A stretch of DNA of 52,527 bases from Streptomyces prunicolor NBRC 13075. GTDB lineage: Bacteria > Actinomycetota > Actinomycetes > Streptomycetales > Streptomycetaceae. Every line of letters begins with the position of its first letter. The first letter of the stretch is position 1. Shown in pieces: positions 1 through 8,312 of this stretch. The stretch spans positions 1 to 52,527 of the forward strand of contig NZ_BARF01000130.1 of the NCBI RefSeq assembly GCF_000367365.1. Direction: 5' to 3'. Position numbers and translations under genes: made by a program. The notes below the pieces were generated by a model. That model saw nothing but the letters and a program-made list of their open reading frames with translations, ran no database searches and had not been told where the DNA came from.

Positions 1-17
1 AGCCGCACCCAAGACTC

Positions 18-65
18 GAGGCGGCCGTGACGTCCATCCGACCCCGCTGACTTCACGGCCGCCTC
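18..65. repeat. Perfect 13-bp inverted repeat before aglA
   Basis: GAGGCGGCCGTGA (18-30) and TCACGGCCGCCTC (53-65) are exact reverse complements with a 22-nt loop. The repeat ends 47 nt before the chosen aglA start. If a malEFG operon lies upstream, as expected, this stem would sit between malG and aglA and could act as a partial terminator or an mRNA-stabilising structure. There is no T-tract, so the function is inferred. Confidence 0.6.
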
Positions 66-112
66 GTCACCAACTCCCCATGACCAAACCCCAGTTACGC
101 ACCAAGGACGCC

Positions 113-1858
113 ATGACCCAGCAGCACTCGGCCATCGCCCCGACACCGAACCCCGCTCAAGCCAAGCGCAGCGACCGGCGCGGCGACTGGTGGCGGGACG
201 CGGTGATCTACCAGGTCTACCCCCGCAGTTTCGCCGACAGCAACGGCGACGGAATGGGCGACCTGGAAGGCGTACGCGCCCGCCTCCCGTACCTGCGCGA
301 CCTCGGGATCGACGCCGTCTGGCTCAGCCCGTTCTACGCCTCCCCGCAGGCGGACGCAGGCTACGACGTCGCCGACTACCGTGCCGTGGACCCCATGTTC
401 GGCAACCTCCTCGACGCCGACGCGCTGATCCGGGACGCCCACGGACTTGGCCTGCGCATCATCGTCGACCTCGTCCCGAACCACTCCTCGGACCAACACG
501 AGTGGTTCAAGCGGGCGTTGCGCGAGGGCCCCGGCTCACCGCTGCGGGAGCGCTACCACTTCCGCCCCGGCAAGGGCGAGCACGGCGAACTCCCGCCCAA
601 CGACTGGGAGTCCATCTTCGGCGGCCCGGCCTGGACCCGGGTCACCGAACCGGACGGCTCGGCGGGGGAGTGGTACCTGCACCTCTTCGCGCCGGAGCAG
701 CCCGACTTCAACTGGGAACACCCGGCGGTGGGCGACGAGTTCCGCTCGATCCTCCGCTTCTGGCTGGACATCGGAGTCGACGGCTTCCGCATCGACGTGG
801 CCCACGGCCTGGTCAAGGCGGAGGGCCTGCCCGACCTCGGCTCGCACGAGCAACTCAAACTCCTGGGCAACGATGTCATGCCGTTCTTCGACCAGGACGG
901 CGTGCACGACGTCTACCGTCAGTGGCGCACGGTCCTCGACGAGTACGCGGGAAATAAGTTGGGGCCCGAAGGGCCTTCCTTGGAAGGGCGGGGGCGGGAG
1001 ACGGGCGGGCGCATCTTCGTCGCCGAGGCATGGACCCCGACCGTCGAGCGCACCGCGAACTACGTCCGCCCGGACGAGCTCCACCAGGCCTTCAACTTCC
1101 AGTACCTGTCGACCGATTGGGACGCGGCGGAACTCCGTACGGTCATCGACCGCACCCTGGAGGCCATGCGTCCCGTCGGCGCCCCCGCCACCTGGGTCCT
1201 CTCGAACCACGACGTCACCCGGCACGCCACCCGCTTCGCCAACCCGCCCGGCCTCGGCACCCAGATCCGCACGGCGGGCGACCGGGAGCTGGGCCTGCGC
1301 CGAGCCCGCGCGGCATCGCTGCTGATGCTGGCGCTGCCCGGCTCGGCATACATCTACCAGGGCGAGGAACTCGGCCTCCCGGATGTCGTCGACCTCCCGG
1401 ACGAAGTCCGCCAGGACCCCGCGTACTTCAGGGGTGCGGGCCAGGACGGCTTCCGGGACGGCTGCCGGGTGCCGATCCCGTGGACGCGCACCGGATCGTC
1501 GTACGGCTTCGGAAACGGCGGGAGTTGGCTGCCGCAGCCGGACGGCTGGGGCGAGTTGAGCATCGAGGCGCAGACGGGCACGGCCGGCTCGACGCTGGAG
1601 CTGTACCGCGCCGCGCTGGCCGCCCGCCGTACCCAGCCCGACCTCGGTGCGGGCGACTCGGTGGAGTGGCTGCGGGCGCCCGAGGGTGTACTCGCCTTCC
1701 GGCGTGGGGAGTTCGTGTGTGTCGCGAACACGAGCGGGGAGTCGGTGACGACACCGGCGTACGGTCGTCTCCTGCTCGCGAGCGGTGAGGTGACGGAGAC
1801 GGACGGCGAGGCGAAGCTGCCCGCCGATACGACGACATGGTGGACAACCACACCGTAA
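113..1858 (+). CDS. aglA: Cytoplasmic alpha-glucosidase, GH13 family
   Basis: GH13 alpha-glucosidase (oligo-1,6/maltase type) that would release glucose from imported maltodextrins. With the start at 113 it has 581 residues and no signal peptide. The (beta/alpha)8 barrel begins at DAVIYQVYPRSF. The catalytic triad is visible: nucleophile D228 in GFRIDVAHG, acid/base E305 in FVAEAW and D367 in SNHDVTRH. Another ATG lies at 80, but no ribosome binding site precedes it; the ATG at 113 has AAGGA four bases upstream. The difference matters because codon 6 of the longer form is TTA. In Streptomyces aglA usually closes the malEFG-aglA operon; the window starts too late to show malG. The family call is firm; substrate preference (alpha-1,4 versus alpha-1,6) is not resolved. 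Confidence 0.9.
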   Translation: MTQQHSAIAPTPNPAQAKRSDRRGDWWRDAVIYQVYPRSFADSNGDGMGDLEGVRARLPYLRDLGIDAVWLSPFYASPQADAGYDVADYRAVDPMFGNLLDADALIRDAHGLGLRIIVDLVPNHSSDQHEWFKRALREGPGSPLRERYHFRPGKGEHGELPPNDWESIFGGPAWTRVTEPDGSAGEWYLHLFAPEQPDFNWEHPAVGDEFRSILRFWLDIGVDGFRIDVAHGLVKAEGLPDLGSHEQLKLLGNDVMPFFDQDGVHDVYRQWRTVLDEYAGNKLGPEGPSLEGRGRETGGRIFVAEAWTPTVERTANYVRPDELHQAFNFQYLSTDWDAAELRTVIDRTLEAMRPVGAPATWVLSNHDVTRHATRFANPPGLGTQIRTAGDRELGLRRARAASLLMLALPGSAYIYQGEELGLPDVVDLPDEVRQDPAYFRGAGQDGFRDGCRVPIPWTRTGSSYGFGNGGSWLPQPDGWGELSIEAQTGTAGSTLELYRAALAARRTQPDLGAGDSVEWLRAPEGVLAFRRGEFVCVANTSGESVTTPAYGRLLLASGEVTETDGEAKLPADTTTWWTTTP

Positions 1859-1886
1859 CCACCCCTCAACTCCCGCTCCGCCACTG

Positions 1887-1906
1887 GAAGTTCTTGCATC
1901 AACTTC
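1887..1906. promoter_or_regulatory. Candidate MalR-type operator upstream of alpha-amylase
   Basis: GAAGTT-CTTGCATC-AACTTC is a perfect 6-bp inverted repeat with an 8-nt centre, about 105 bp before the amylase start. Its core CTTGC-N2-CAAC recurs upstream of the second secreted starch enzyme at 11814. Streptomyces amylase genes are known to be controlled by the LacI-family repressor MalR/Reg1 through CTTGC-containing elements; assignment here is inference. Confidence 0.5.
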
Positions 1907-1910
1907 ACAC

Positions 1911-1938
1911 GGCCCGCTGCCCTTTTGGGCGGCGGGCC
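1911..1938. terminator. 12-bp hairpin between aglA and the amylase gene
   Basis: Arms 1911-1922 and 1927-1938 pair over 12 bp with one T-G wobble and a TTTT loop. It could terminate aglA transcripts. It lies downstream of the candidate operator, so it may instead sit in the 5' leader of the amylase mRNA if the promoter overlaps 1887-1906. Confidence 0.6.
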
Positions 1939-2009
1939 TCTAACATCTGGGCGACCGCAAGGTTTCCATGAAGTTTCAGCAAGAACCTTCAACGGAGAAG
2001 GAACCCCAC

Positions 2010-3386
2010 ATGGCCAACACCAGATCACTTGCAGGAGCTTGTGCCCTCGCCGCCGCGACAGCCCTCCTGGTGCCCGGCACCGCACACGCCTCCCCGCCCG
2101 GCACCAAGGACGTCACCGCCGTCCTCTTCGAGTGGAACTTCGCCTCGGTCGCCAAGGAGTGCACCAACACCTTCGGCCCCGCCGGTTACGGCTACGTCCA
2201 GGTCTCCCCGCCCGCCGAGCACATACAGGGCTCGCAGTGGTGGACGTCGTACCAGCCGGTGAGCTACAAGATCGCGGGCCGGCTCGGCGACGCGACCGCC
2301 TTCCAGAACATGATCAACACGTGTCACGCGGCGGGCGTGAAGGTCGTCGTCGACACGGTCATCAACCACATGTCGGCGGGCAGCGGCACCGGCACCGGCG
2401 GTTCGTCGTACACGAAGTACAACTACCCCGGCCTGTACTCCTCGTACGACATGGACGACTGCACGTCGACGATCAGCGACTACACGAACCGCGCCAACGT
2501 CCAGAACTGCGAACTGGTGGGCCTGGCCGACCTGGACACGGGCGAGGAGTACGTCCGCGCCACCATCGCCGGCTACATGAACACCCTCCTCGGCTACGGC
2601 GCCGACGGCTTCCGCATCGACGCGGCCAAGCACATCCCGGCGACCGACCTCGCGAACATCAAGTCCCGCCTGAGCAACCCCTCCGCGTACTGGAAGCAGG
2701 AGGTCATCTACGGCTCCGGCGAGGCCGTCCAGCCCACCGAGTACACCGGCAACGGCGACGTCCAGGAGTTCCGCTACGCCTACGACCTCAAGCGCGTCTT
2801 CAACAACGAGAACCTCGCCTACCTGAAGAACTACGGCGAGGGCTGGGGCTACATGAGCAGCTCGGTGGCGGCAGTCTTCGTCGACAACCACGACACAGAG
2901 CGCAACGGATCGACCTTGAACTACAAGGACGGCGCCAACTACACCCTGGCCAACGTCTTCATGCTCGCCTACCCCTACGGCGCCCCGGACATCAACTCCG
3001 GCTACGAATGGTCGGACGCGGACGCCGGCCCGCCCAACGGCGGCTCGGTGACGGCCTGTTGGCAGGACGGCTGGAAGTGCCAGCACGCCTGGCCGGAGAT
3101 CAAGTCCATGGTCGCCTTCCGCAACGCGACGAGCGGCCAGTCCCTCACCAACTGGTGGGACGACGGCAACGACGCGATCGGCTTCGGCCGGGGCAGCAAG
3201 GGCTACGTCGCCATCAACCACGAGTCGTACTCGCTGACGCAGACGTACCAGACATCGCTGGCCGCGGGCACGTACTGCAACGTGCAGAACAGCACGACGG
3301 TGACCGTGAACTCCAGCGGGCAGTTCACGGCGACGCTGGGTTCGAACACGGCGTTGGCGATCTACTCGGGCAAGTCGAGCTGCTGA
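2010..3386 (+). CDS. Secreted alpha-amylase, GH13
   Basis: Extracellular endo-acting alpha-amylase of 458 residues. The start at 2010 is chosen because GAAGGA lies just upstream; an in-frame ATG at 1968 would add 14 polar residues before the signal peptide. The signal peptide is short (MANTRSLAGACALAAATALL, cleavage near AHA-SPPG). Catalytic residues: D204 in DGFRIDAAKH, E238 in YGSGEAVQ and D295 in FVDNHDTER. The chain ends with the all-beta domain C (ending SGKSSC) and has no C-terminal starch-binding domain, as in the classic Streptomyces amylases. Only the 151-bp aglA-amylase gap, with an operator-like repeat and a hairpin, separates it from aglA, so it is probably a separate maltodextrin-induced transcript. 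Confidence 0.93.
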   Translation: MANTRSLAGACALAAATALLVPGTAHASPPGTKDVTAVLFEWNFASVAKECTNTFGPAGYGYVQVSPPAEHIQGSQWWTSYQPVSYKIAGRLGDATAFQNMINTCHAAGVKVVVDTVINHMSAGSGTGTGGSSYTKYNYPGLYSSYDMDDCTSTISDYTNRANVQNCELVGLADLDTGEEYVRATIAGYMNTLLGYGADGFRIDAAKHIPATDLANIKSRLSNPSAYWKQEVIYGSGEAVQPTEYTGNGDVQEFRYAYDLKRVFNNENLAYLKNYGEGWGYMSSSVAAVFVDNHDTERNGSTLNYKDGANYTLANVFMLAYPYGAPDINSGYEWSDADAGPPNGGSVTACWQDGWKCQHAWPEIKSMVAFRNATSGQSLTNWWDDGNDAIGFGRGSKGYVAINHESYSLTQTYQTSLAAGTYCNVQNSTTVTVNSSGQFTATLGSNTALAIYSGKSSC

Positions 3387-3425
3387 CCGAGGAGATGCCT
3401 TTTCGTCTCCGGCTACGCTGCCGCC

Positions 3426-4088
3426 ATGATGCGTGCGGTGGTGTTCGACGTCGGTGAGTGCCTGGTGGACGAGAGCCGGGAGTACGGCACTTGGGCCGAT
3501 TGGCTCGGCGTACCCCGGCACACGTTCCACGCGATGTTCGGTGCGGTCATCGCGCAGGGCCGGGACTACCGCGAGGTGTTCCAGGCGTTCCGGCCCGGCT
3601 TCGACCTGTACGAGGAGCGCGAGAAGCGGGCCGCCGCAGGCAAGCCGGAGTCCTTCGACGAGGAGGACCTGTACGAGGACGTGCGGCCCGCGCTGGCGCG
3701 GTTGCGCGCCGACGGCCTGTGGCTGGGCATCGCTGGCAACCAGACGATCCGCGCCGGGAAGATCCTCCGGGACCTGTTCACCGAGGACGTCGACCTCATC
3801 GGTACGTCGGACGACTGGGGGGCCAGCAAGCCGGACCTTGAGTTCTTCCGACGCGTGGCCGAGGCCGTCCCCTTCGCTGCCGACGAGATCCTCTACGTCG
3901 GCGACCGCGTCGACAACGATCTGCGGCCGGCCGTAGCGGCGGGCATGCACACGGCCCTGGTGCACCGAGGACCGTGGGCGACGATCCAATGGAGGACCGA
4001 GGAAGCCGAGAACCTCCCGACGTTCAGAGTCGAGAGCCTCTCGGAACTGCCCGCACTGATCGCGAACTTCAACGACTCAGCGCGCTGA
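3426..4088 (+). CDS. HAD-superfamily hydrolase
   Basis: Cytoplasmic haloacid dehalogenase-like hydrolase of 220 residues. Motif I is DVGECL, in which the usual second Asp (DxD) is replaced by Gly-Glu. This variant occurs in the DVGxTL subgroup but leaves the general acid/base less certain. The cap lies around residues 15-90 and motif IV is GDRVDNDLRPA near the C-terminus, typical of the REG-2/phosphoglycolate phosphatase-like branch. Substrate unknown. Two ATG codons stand in tandem (3426, 3429). The 3' end overlaps the convergent XRE regulator gene by 20 bp, so antisense transcription is possible there. Confidence 0.85.
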   Translation: MMRAVVFDVGECLVDESREYGTWADWLGVPRHTFHAMFGAVIAQGRDYREVFQAFRPGFDLYEEREKRAAAGKPESFDEEDLYEDVRPALARLRADGLWLGIAGNQTIRAGKILRDLFTEDVDLIGTSDDWGASKPDLEFFRRVAEAVPFAADEILYVGDRVDNDLRPAVAAGMHTALVHRGPWATIQWRTEEAENLPTFRVESLSELPALIANFNDSAR

Positions 4089-5295
4089 CCGTCGTCGACC
4101 AGCCGTACAGCCGGTCGTCGAGTTCGCGCACACAACGCTCATGCTGGTGCGGCGCCAGAGTGCGCCGCACCTCGCGCACCCGGTCCATTCCCATCGCGTA
4201 CCAGGTCCGTTCCAACTGGCCGAGCGCCCGCAGCGCGTAGCGGCAGGCCTCGTCCGGGTGCCCGGCCGCTGCCTCGACGGCGGCAAGGTCTCCGAGTACG
4301 ACGGTCGCCTGCTTCTCCTCACTCGGGTCGAGCGAATCGAGCACCCCGAGGAGGGTTTCCCTGGCCTGGGGCAGATGCCCGGCCTTCAACTGCGTGTTGC
4401 CTTTGAAGGCCGCGAGCCGAACAGGGCTGAACCAGTCCAACCAGTCCGGGCTTTGCTGCTCGGAGCCTGCGACGAGCGTGTCTTCAGCGTGTCCGATGAG
4501 GTGCAGTGCCGTACGGGTGTCGCCGCACCGGGTCTCGCACTCCGCCTCGACCGCGTCCAGCCAAGCGAGCAACTCGGCCGAGGGGGCGCCCCGCCGGGCG
4601 TAGGTGCGCGCGGCGACCATCCGCTCGGCTGCCTTGTCCCGCTCGCCCTCCCACGCGGGGATGAAGGCGGTGTGCGCCAGGACGGCCGCGCCGAGCAGCG
4701 GGTCGTCGGCTTCGCCTGCGGCCTGGAGCGCGAGCAGCAGGGTGTTCCTGGCCCGGTCGGCGTCACGCATGTCGAAGAACTCGATGCGTCCGGCGAGCAA
4801 GTAGGACTCCGCGAGGGCTGCGGCTACGGCCCGCCGGGTCTGGCCTGCGGTTTCGGTGAGCAGGGCACAGCCGAGGGAGCCGTGGGCCTGCGCGGCGGGG
4901 TGCAGTGTGGCGGGCGCGACGGACCAGTACAGGCGCCGGTGAGATCGGGTGACGGCCAGGAAGTCCGTTGCGACGGTGGCGGGTTGCATGGTGATGGCCG
5001 TCGTAGGGACTGCGGCCAGCCCTACGACGGCGGCCGTGGCCGCGAGAACGGAGCGGTGGCCGCGGTCGGGTTGGGCGGTGTTCGACGAGCTGAAGCCCAA
5101 CGAGTCGAGATCCTGGCCGAGTTCACGCGTGAGGGCCTGCGCCTGGTCCGGCTGAGGTGACGGAGGATTCTCGGACTCCCAGCGCCGCACCTGGCGGACT
5201 CCGACCCCGAGGGCGTCGGCGAGGGCCTGTTGCGATCCGAACCCGGCCGCCAGCCGGGCCGCCTTGAGTCGGGTGTTGCCTGCGGGCCGTGGCAC
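4069..5295 (-). CDS. XRE-family regulator with C-terminal TPR-like helices
   Basis: 408-residue DNA-binding protein. Residues 8-60 form an XRE helix-turn-helix (RLKAARLAAGFGSQQALADALGV..VRQVRRWE). A short hydrophobic stretch near residues 85-105 (ATAAVVGLAAVPTTA) is followed by a long alpha-helical, TPR-like region to the end. This architecture is common in Streptomyces-specific regulators, often beside small DUF397-type or Cys-rich partner genes. It diverges from the three-gene cluster at 5486-6353 across a 190-bp gap, so it may control that cluster. Its 3' end overlaps the HAD gene. No ligand can be predicted. Confidence 0.85.
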   Translation of the reverse strand: MPRPAGNTRLKAARLAAGFGSQQALADALGVGVRQVRRWESENPPSPQPDQAQALTRELGQDLDSLGFSSSNTAQPDRGHRSVLAATAAVVGLAAVPTTAITMQPATVATDFLAVTRSHRRLYWSVAPATLHPAAQAHGSLGCALLTETAGQTRRAVAAALAESYLLAGRIEFFDMRDADRARNTLLLALQAAGEADDPLLGAAVLAHTAFIPAWEGERDKAAERMVAARTYARRGAPSAELLAWLDAVEAECETRCGDTRTALHLIGHAEDTLVAGSEQQSPDWLDWFSPVRLAAFKGNTQLKAGHLPQARETLLGVLDSLDPSEEKQATVVLGDLAAVEAAAGHPDEACRYALRALGQLERTWYAMGMDRVREVRRTLAPHQHERCVRELDDRLYGWSTTVSALSR

Positions 5296-5485
5296 TGTGC
5301 TGTACCTCCATGTCGAGCGCTGCGGACAGTGTCACCCGAAGTCCTCGATCTGGCTACCCATCACTCCGTGAGGCCAACGAAAGTCCCATTCAAGGCAGTT
5401 GAAAGACCTCTTGAAGTCCTCGTTATCGGTATCTATGAGGGCCATTCTGAAACAGACCTGATCTTCTGTGTTTCGAGGAGTCGCA

Positions 5486-5875
5486 ATGCCGCCCACACGA
5501 TTGCCGACCGCTGCGGGGTGCACGCTGCAGGACGCGGGCCTGGACTGGGACGTGATCCGGGTACCGCGCCAACTGGGTATCGCCGCCATGGCTGTTCTGG
5601 GCGCCAGCTGCGGAGCCGTACTGGAGTACCAACCCAAAGACGTCGTCTACTACTTCGTCGCTCGCGGTACCGCTGCCGGGTGGGCAGTCGAGGGGACCCA
5701 TCCGATCGGCAAGGGCGGCACCCTCGCTATCCCGCCGACACGATGTACGCAGCCACCGGGCCCGCACTGGCGGATCTGTCCCGGGGAGCGCGACTGGCTC
5801 ACCGATGCGCGGACTCTCCGGGCTGCCCTTGAGGGCTGCTTACGCTCCGAGAGCGGATGGGAGCGGTCGGCATGA
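5486..5875 (+). CDS. Small protein of unknown function, first of coupled trio
   Basis: 129 residues; no family recognised with confidence. The start at 5486 follows GAGGAG; an in-frame start at 5468 lacks a site. The sequence is rich in Trp, Pro and Cys (LDWDVIRVP, PGPHWRICPGERDWLTD) and has no signal peptide or membrane segment. Codon 119 (5840-5842) is TTA, the rare leucine codon read by bldA tRNA, so full translation may be developmentally controlled. Its stop overlaps the next start (ATGA at 5872), suggesting translational coupling. It is divergent from the XRE regulator, its likely controller. The general layout resembles XRE-linked small-gene clusters seen repeatedly in Streptomyces (recollection only). 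Confidence 0.7.
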   Translation: MPPTRLPTAAGCTLQDAGLDWDVIRVPRQLGIAAMAVLGASCGAVLEYQPKDVVYYFVARGTAAGWAVEGTHPIGKGGTLAIPPTRCTQPPGPHWRICPGERDWLTDARTLRAALEGCLRSESGWERSA

Positions 5876-6195
5876 GCAACCCCGCTTCGGGTCTGGTCCC
5901 TGGTGTCCTGGAGGTCTTGGCGTTGCCGTCGCTCGACGAACTCACCGATGAGCAGGCGCGCGGCGTGACTTGCGTCTGGGGCGGTGAGCGGTTGACGACC
6001 GAGACGGCCGTCGACCTGGGAGAGCAGCCAGAGCCCGGGCGCTGGTTTCCCAGAGCGTGCCGTCAGTGCGTGGCCGGGCGTGCGCACCAGGGACTGTTCG
6101 CTCATGGCTCGACGTGCAAGGACTGCGCGGACGATGCCGCTGCGTGCCCGGTCGGGAGAGGCCTGTACCGCTTGGTGAGGGATTGTCGCCGGTGA
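5872..6195 (+). CDS. Cys-rich small protein, putative zinc-binding
   Basis: 107 residues, unknown function. The start overlaps the previous stop as ATGA. Seven cysteines are arranged as C34, C63-x2-C66, C82-x2-C85, C92 and C105, with H72 and H78 between. The two CxxC knuckles suggest one or two structural zinc sites (inference). There is no signal peptide. The stop overlaps the next gene as GTGA, so the middle gene of the trio is coupled on both sides. An in-frame ATG at 5857 would extend it by five residues but gives a worse overlap. Confidence 0.7.
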   Translation: MSNPASGLVPGVLEVLALPSLDELTDEQARGVTCVWGGERLTTETAVDLGEQPEPGRWFPRACRQCVAGRAHQGLFAHGSTCKDCADDAAACPVGRGLYRLVRDCRR

Positions 6196-6353
6196 ATTTC
6201 TGCGGCCGTTGCGACGAGCTGATCAGGCGCGACGAGGAGTTCACGGAGCACGACAAACTGTCACCCTCGGCTGCGGGTACGACGATCTACCTGCATGTGA
6301 AGGACTGCAAAAGGGTGCCGACCCAGACGACCCAGGTATCCCTTGGTCATTGA
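6192..6353 (+). CDS. 53-residue zinc-ribbon-like protein
   Basis: Tiny protein starting at GTG 6192, overlapping the previous stop in a GTGA junction. It contains C4-x2-C7 and H35-x3-C39, a plausible CCHC zinc site, around a Ser/Pro/Gly turn (LSPSAAGTT). Function unknown. The frame stays open further upstream, but there it only runs antiphase through the previous gene, so the coupled GTG is preferred. A strong hairpin terminator follows at 6378-6415. Confidence 0.6.
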   Translation: MNFCGRCDELIRRDEEFTEHDKLSPSAAGTTIYLHVKDCKRVPTQTTQVSLGH

Positions 6354-6377
6354 GTCGGCCTGCTGATCCACGGTGTT

Positions 6378-6415
6378 GGACGGCGGCGGCGCGAGGGGGC
6401 ACGTCGCCGCCGTCC
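6378..6415. terminator. Bidirectional hairpin terminator
   Basis: GGACGGCGGCG (6378-6388) pairs perfectly with CGCCGCCGTCC (6405-6415) across a 16-nt loop. It lies between the ends of the convergent Cys-rich trio and the DUF4232 gene and would serve both. Confidence 0.75.
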
Positions 6416-6428
6416 GGCCCGTGGGGGA

Positions 6429-7034
6429 TCAGGGGGTGACGGTGATGTGCTTCGCGAGGGCCGTCACCGAGAGGTCGCCGTGGTCGACCCACTGGGGGAG
6501 GGCCAGGGTCTTGTGCTGGGTGGAGGCGGGCGGGGTGATCTCCAGGTAGGCGGCGTGGACCGCGCCCGACGTGCCGGTGTTGGCGTGGGTCCAGGCGACC
6601 ACGGCCTCGGCGCTCTCGCCGTCCTTGAGGGTGAGGGTCTTCTTGCCGGGGTTGTGCGCGTACCAGGTGTTGCCCCAGGTGGTGTGGGTCGTGAGCTTCT
6701 TGTGGGCGGAGTTCTCCAGGCCCAGGCCGGGGTAACCGCGCAGCGCGCAGGTCTTGCCGCTGAGGTTGCGCAACCTGATGACGATGCCCGCGTGGTTCAT
6801 GCCACCGCCGAGCTGCCGGCCGTAGGTCGCCTTCAGCGCGGCGGCGGAGCAGGTCGGGGTGGCCTTCGCCGTGGCCGTACCACTGGAGGTCGCGGCGTTG
6901 GCGGTACCCGCCCAGGCCGCGAGGCCCAGGCCGACGACGGCGCCCAGGCCGACCATCGTGCGCCCGAGCTTGCGGTCGGCGCGCCGGTGCTTGGCGGTGC
7001 CGGGCTGGTCGGTGGTGTTCAGGTGCTCGTTCAC
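6429..7034 (-). CDS. Secreted DUF4232-domain protein
   Basis: 201 residues from GTG at 7034, chosen for the upstream GGGGA; an open frame to 7106 has no better signal. An N-terminal basic stretch and hydrophobic segment (TMVGLGAVVGLGLAAWAG, cut after TANA-A) form a signal peptide. The mature part has the DUF4232 pattern: C of TPTCSAAAL, paired Cys in SGKTCALRGYPGL, and a beta-rich tail ending PQWVDHGDLSVTALAKH. Such proteins are secreted and abundant in Streptomyces; their role is unknown. Cell-wall-associated after export, probably with one disulfide. Confidence 0.85.
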   Translation of the reverse strand: MNEHLNTTDQPGTAKHRRADRKLGRTMVGLGAVVGLGLAAWAGTANAATSSGTATAKATPTCSAAALKATYGRQLGGGMNHAGIVIRLRNLSGKTCALRGYPGLGLENSAHKKLTTHTTWGNTWYAHNPGKKTLTLKDGESAEAVVAWTHANTGTSGAVHAAYLEITPPASTQHKTLALPQWVDHGDLSVTALAKHITVTP

Positions 7035-7190
7035 GGTGATGATCCCCACTCCTGCTTCGCGGGCCGTGGTCTGCGGCCCGCACCGTCCTTCTGGTGCCGT
7101 ACACAAGGTTCGATGCGCGGTATCGCGGATTTGTTCGCGGGCGAAGGTAAGAGAATCCGCGTGCCGCTGTGGAGCGGGGTCCGTGTGAGG

Positions 7191-8234
7191 TCAGTGGACG
7201 CGCGGTCGGCACCGCCGTAGCTCGGGAGCCGGTCTGCCGGTCGCGAGTTCGTCCGCGACGAGGCGTCCGGCGGTGGGCGCCAGGGTGATGGCGGAGTGCA
7301 TGACGGCGACGTAGACGGAACGATCGTGAGTCGCGTATCCGATGAGGGGCCCGTGCGCCGGCATGGGGCGGCTGCTGGTGAGCTGGCCCAGCAGGCGGCA
7401 TTCGGCGCTTCCTCGGAAGGCCGCCTTCAGATGGCGGAGCGCGTCTTGGGCGGCCCGCTCAGCCCCTCCCGCTGCGCCTGCAGCCTGCTGCGGTAGGACC
7501 AGCAGGAGGTTGGCGTCGCGTACCTCTCGGACCTCGAAATCGGGGCTGGCCACGATGGTCTTGACCAGGCCCGGGGGTGCTGCGACCCGCGCGAGGGTGG
7601 CTGGGGAGGCGGCCACGGCCAGGTCGGCCGGTAGTCGCTCGCACAGCTGGGGGATGGCGGTTCCGGCCGTGAGCACGACGGTGGTGGCGGGGTGGAGTCC
7701 GGTCGGTGTCAGGGCTCCCGTGACGTGCCCGTTGGTGATCTGGAAGGAGGCGACCGCGGTGTCGTGGAGCACGGTTGCTCCGTGGGCGACGGCGGCTTCA
7801 ACGAGTGCGCGGGCCAAGGCAGTTGGGTCGACGCCCGCGTCGCTCGGGGTGTGGACGGCCTGCTCGGGTGGGTGTCGGAGGTTGGGTTCCAGGGCCGCGA
7901 TGTCGCTTCGCCCGATGCGGAAATGGCCCGGCTCCGGTCGTGAGTCTCCGGCTGGTACGTCGGCCCAGGACAGCGAACCGGTCCTCCGGACGGTGACCTG
8001 GGGCAGCTCGTTCTCCAGGCGCCGGTAGTCCGCCAGGACGTGCTCACGGAGATCCCGTGCGCCACCGGGCCAGTCGCCGCCCGAGCGGCCGATCCAGGCG
8101 AAGGAACCTCCGGTGACCCCGGCGGCCGGTGCCGGTCCTTGTTCGAGGAGAGTGACCGGGACGCCTCGACGGGCCAGGTGGTAGGCCACCGAGGAACCGA
8201 CGATTCCCGCACCGACAACGACAACGGCTGACAT
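7191..8234 (-). CDS. FAD-dependent oxidoreductase, DAO family
   Basis: 347 residues from ATG 8234, preceded by an excellent AAGGAGGA. The N-terminus carries the dinucleotide-binding motif VVGAGIVGSSVAYHLARRGV and the downstream acidic residue of the Rossmann fold (LLEQG). The C-terminus has the FAD-contacting glycine-rich block and MHSAITLAPTAGRLVADEL. This matches the D-amino acid oxidase/glycine oxidase/sarcosine oxidase superfamily (Pfam DAO). The substrate is probably an amine or amino acid but cannot be read from sequence. Divergent from the HAD gene at 8313 with a 78-bp shared promoter region. Confidence 0.87.
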   Translation of the reverse strand: MSAVVVVGAGIVGSSVAYHLARRGVPVTLLEQGPAPAAGVTGGSFAWIGRSGGDWPGGARDLREHVLADYRRLENELPQVTVRRTGSLSWADVPAGDSRPEPGHFRIGRSDIAALEPNLRHPPEQAVHTPSDAGVDPTALARALVEAAVAHGATVLHDTAVASFQITNGHVTGALTPTGLHPATTVVLTAGTAIPQLCERLPADLAVAASPATLARVAAPPGLVKTIVASPDFEVREVRDANLLLVLPQQAAGAAGGAERAAQDALRHLKAAFRGSAECRLLGQLTSSRPMPAHGPLIGYATHDRSVYVAVMHSAITLAPTAGRLVADELATGRPAPELRRCRPRVH

Positions 8235-8312
8235 GACGTCCTCCTTGGGTTTGTACGTGTACGTGTGATCGGTCCGGCCAGGCGTTTCGTGTGACGGTGG
8301 CATCCTTGGCCG

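Noticed and set aside
3391..3410. GGAGA-N10-TCTCC mini-hairpin after the amylase gene
   Set aside because: Only five base pairs with a 10-nt loop; too weak to call a terminator.
2025..3989. 654-residue antisense frame across amylase and HAD genes
   Set aside because: It spans two real sense genes and has no recognisable motif; typical shadow of high-GC coding DNA.
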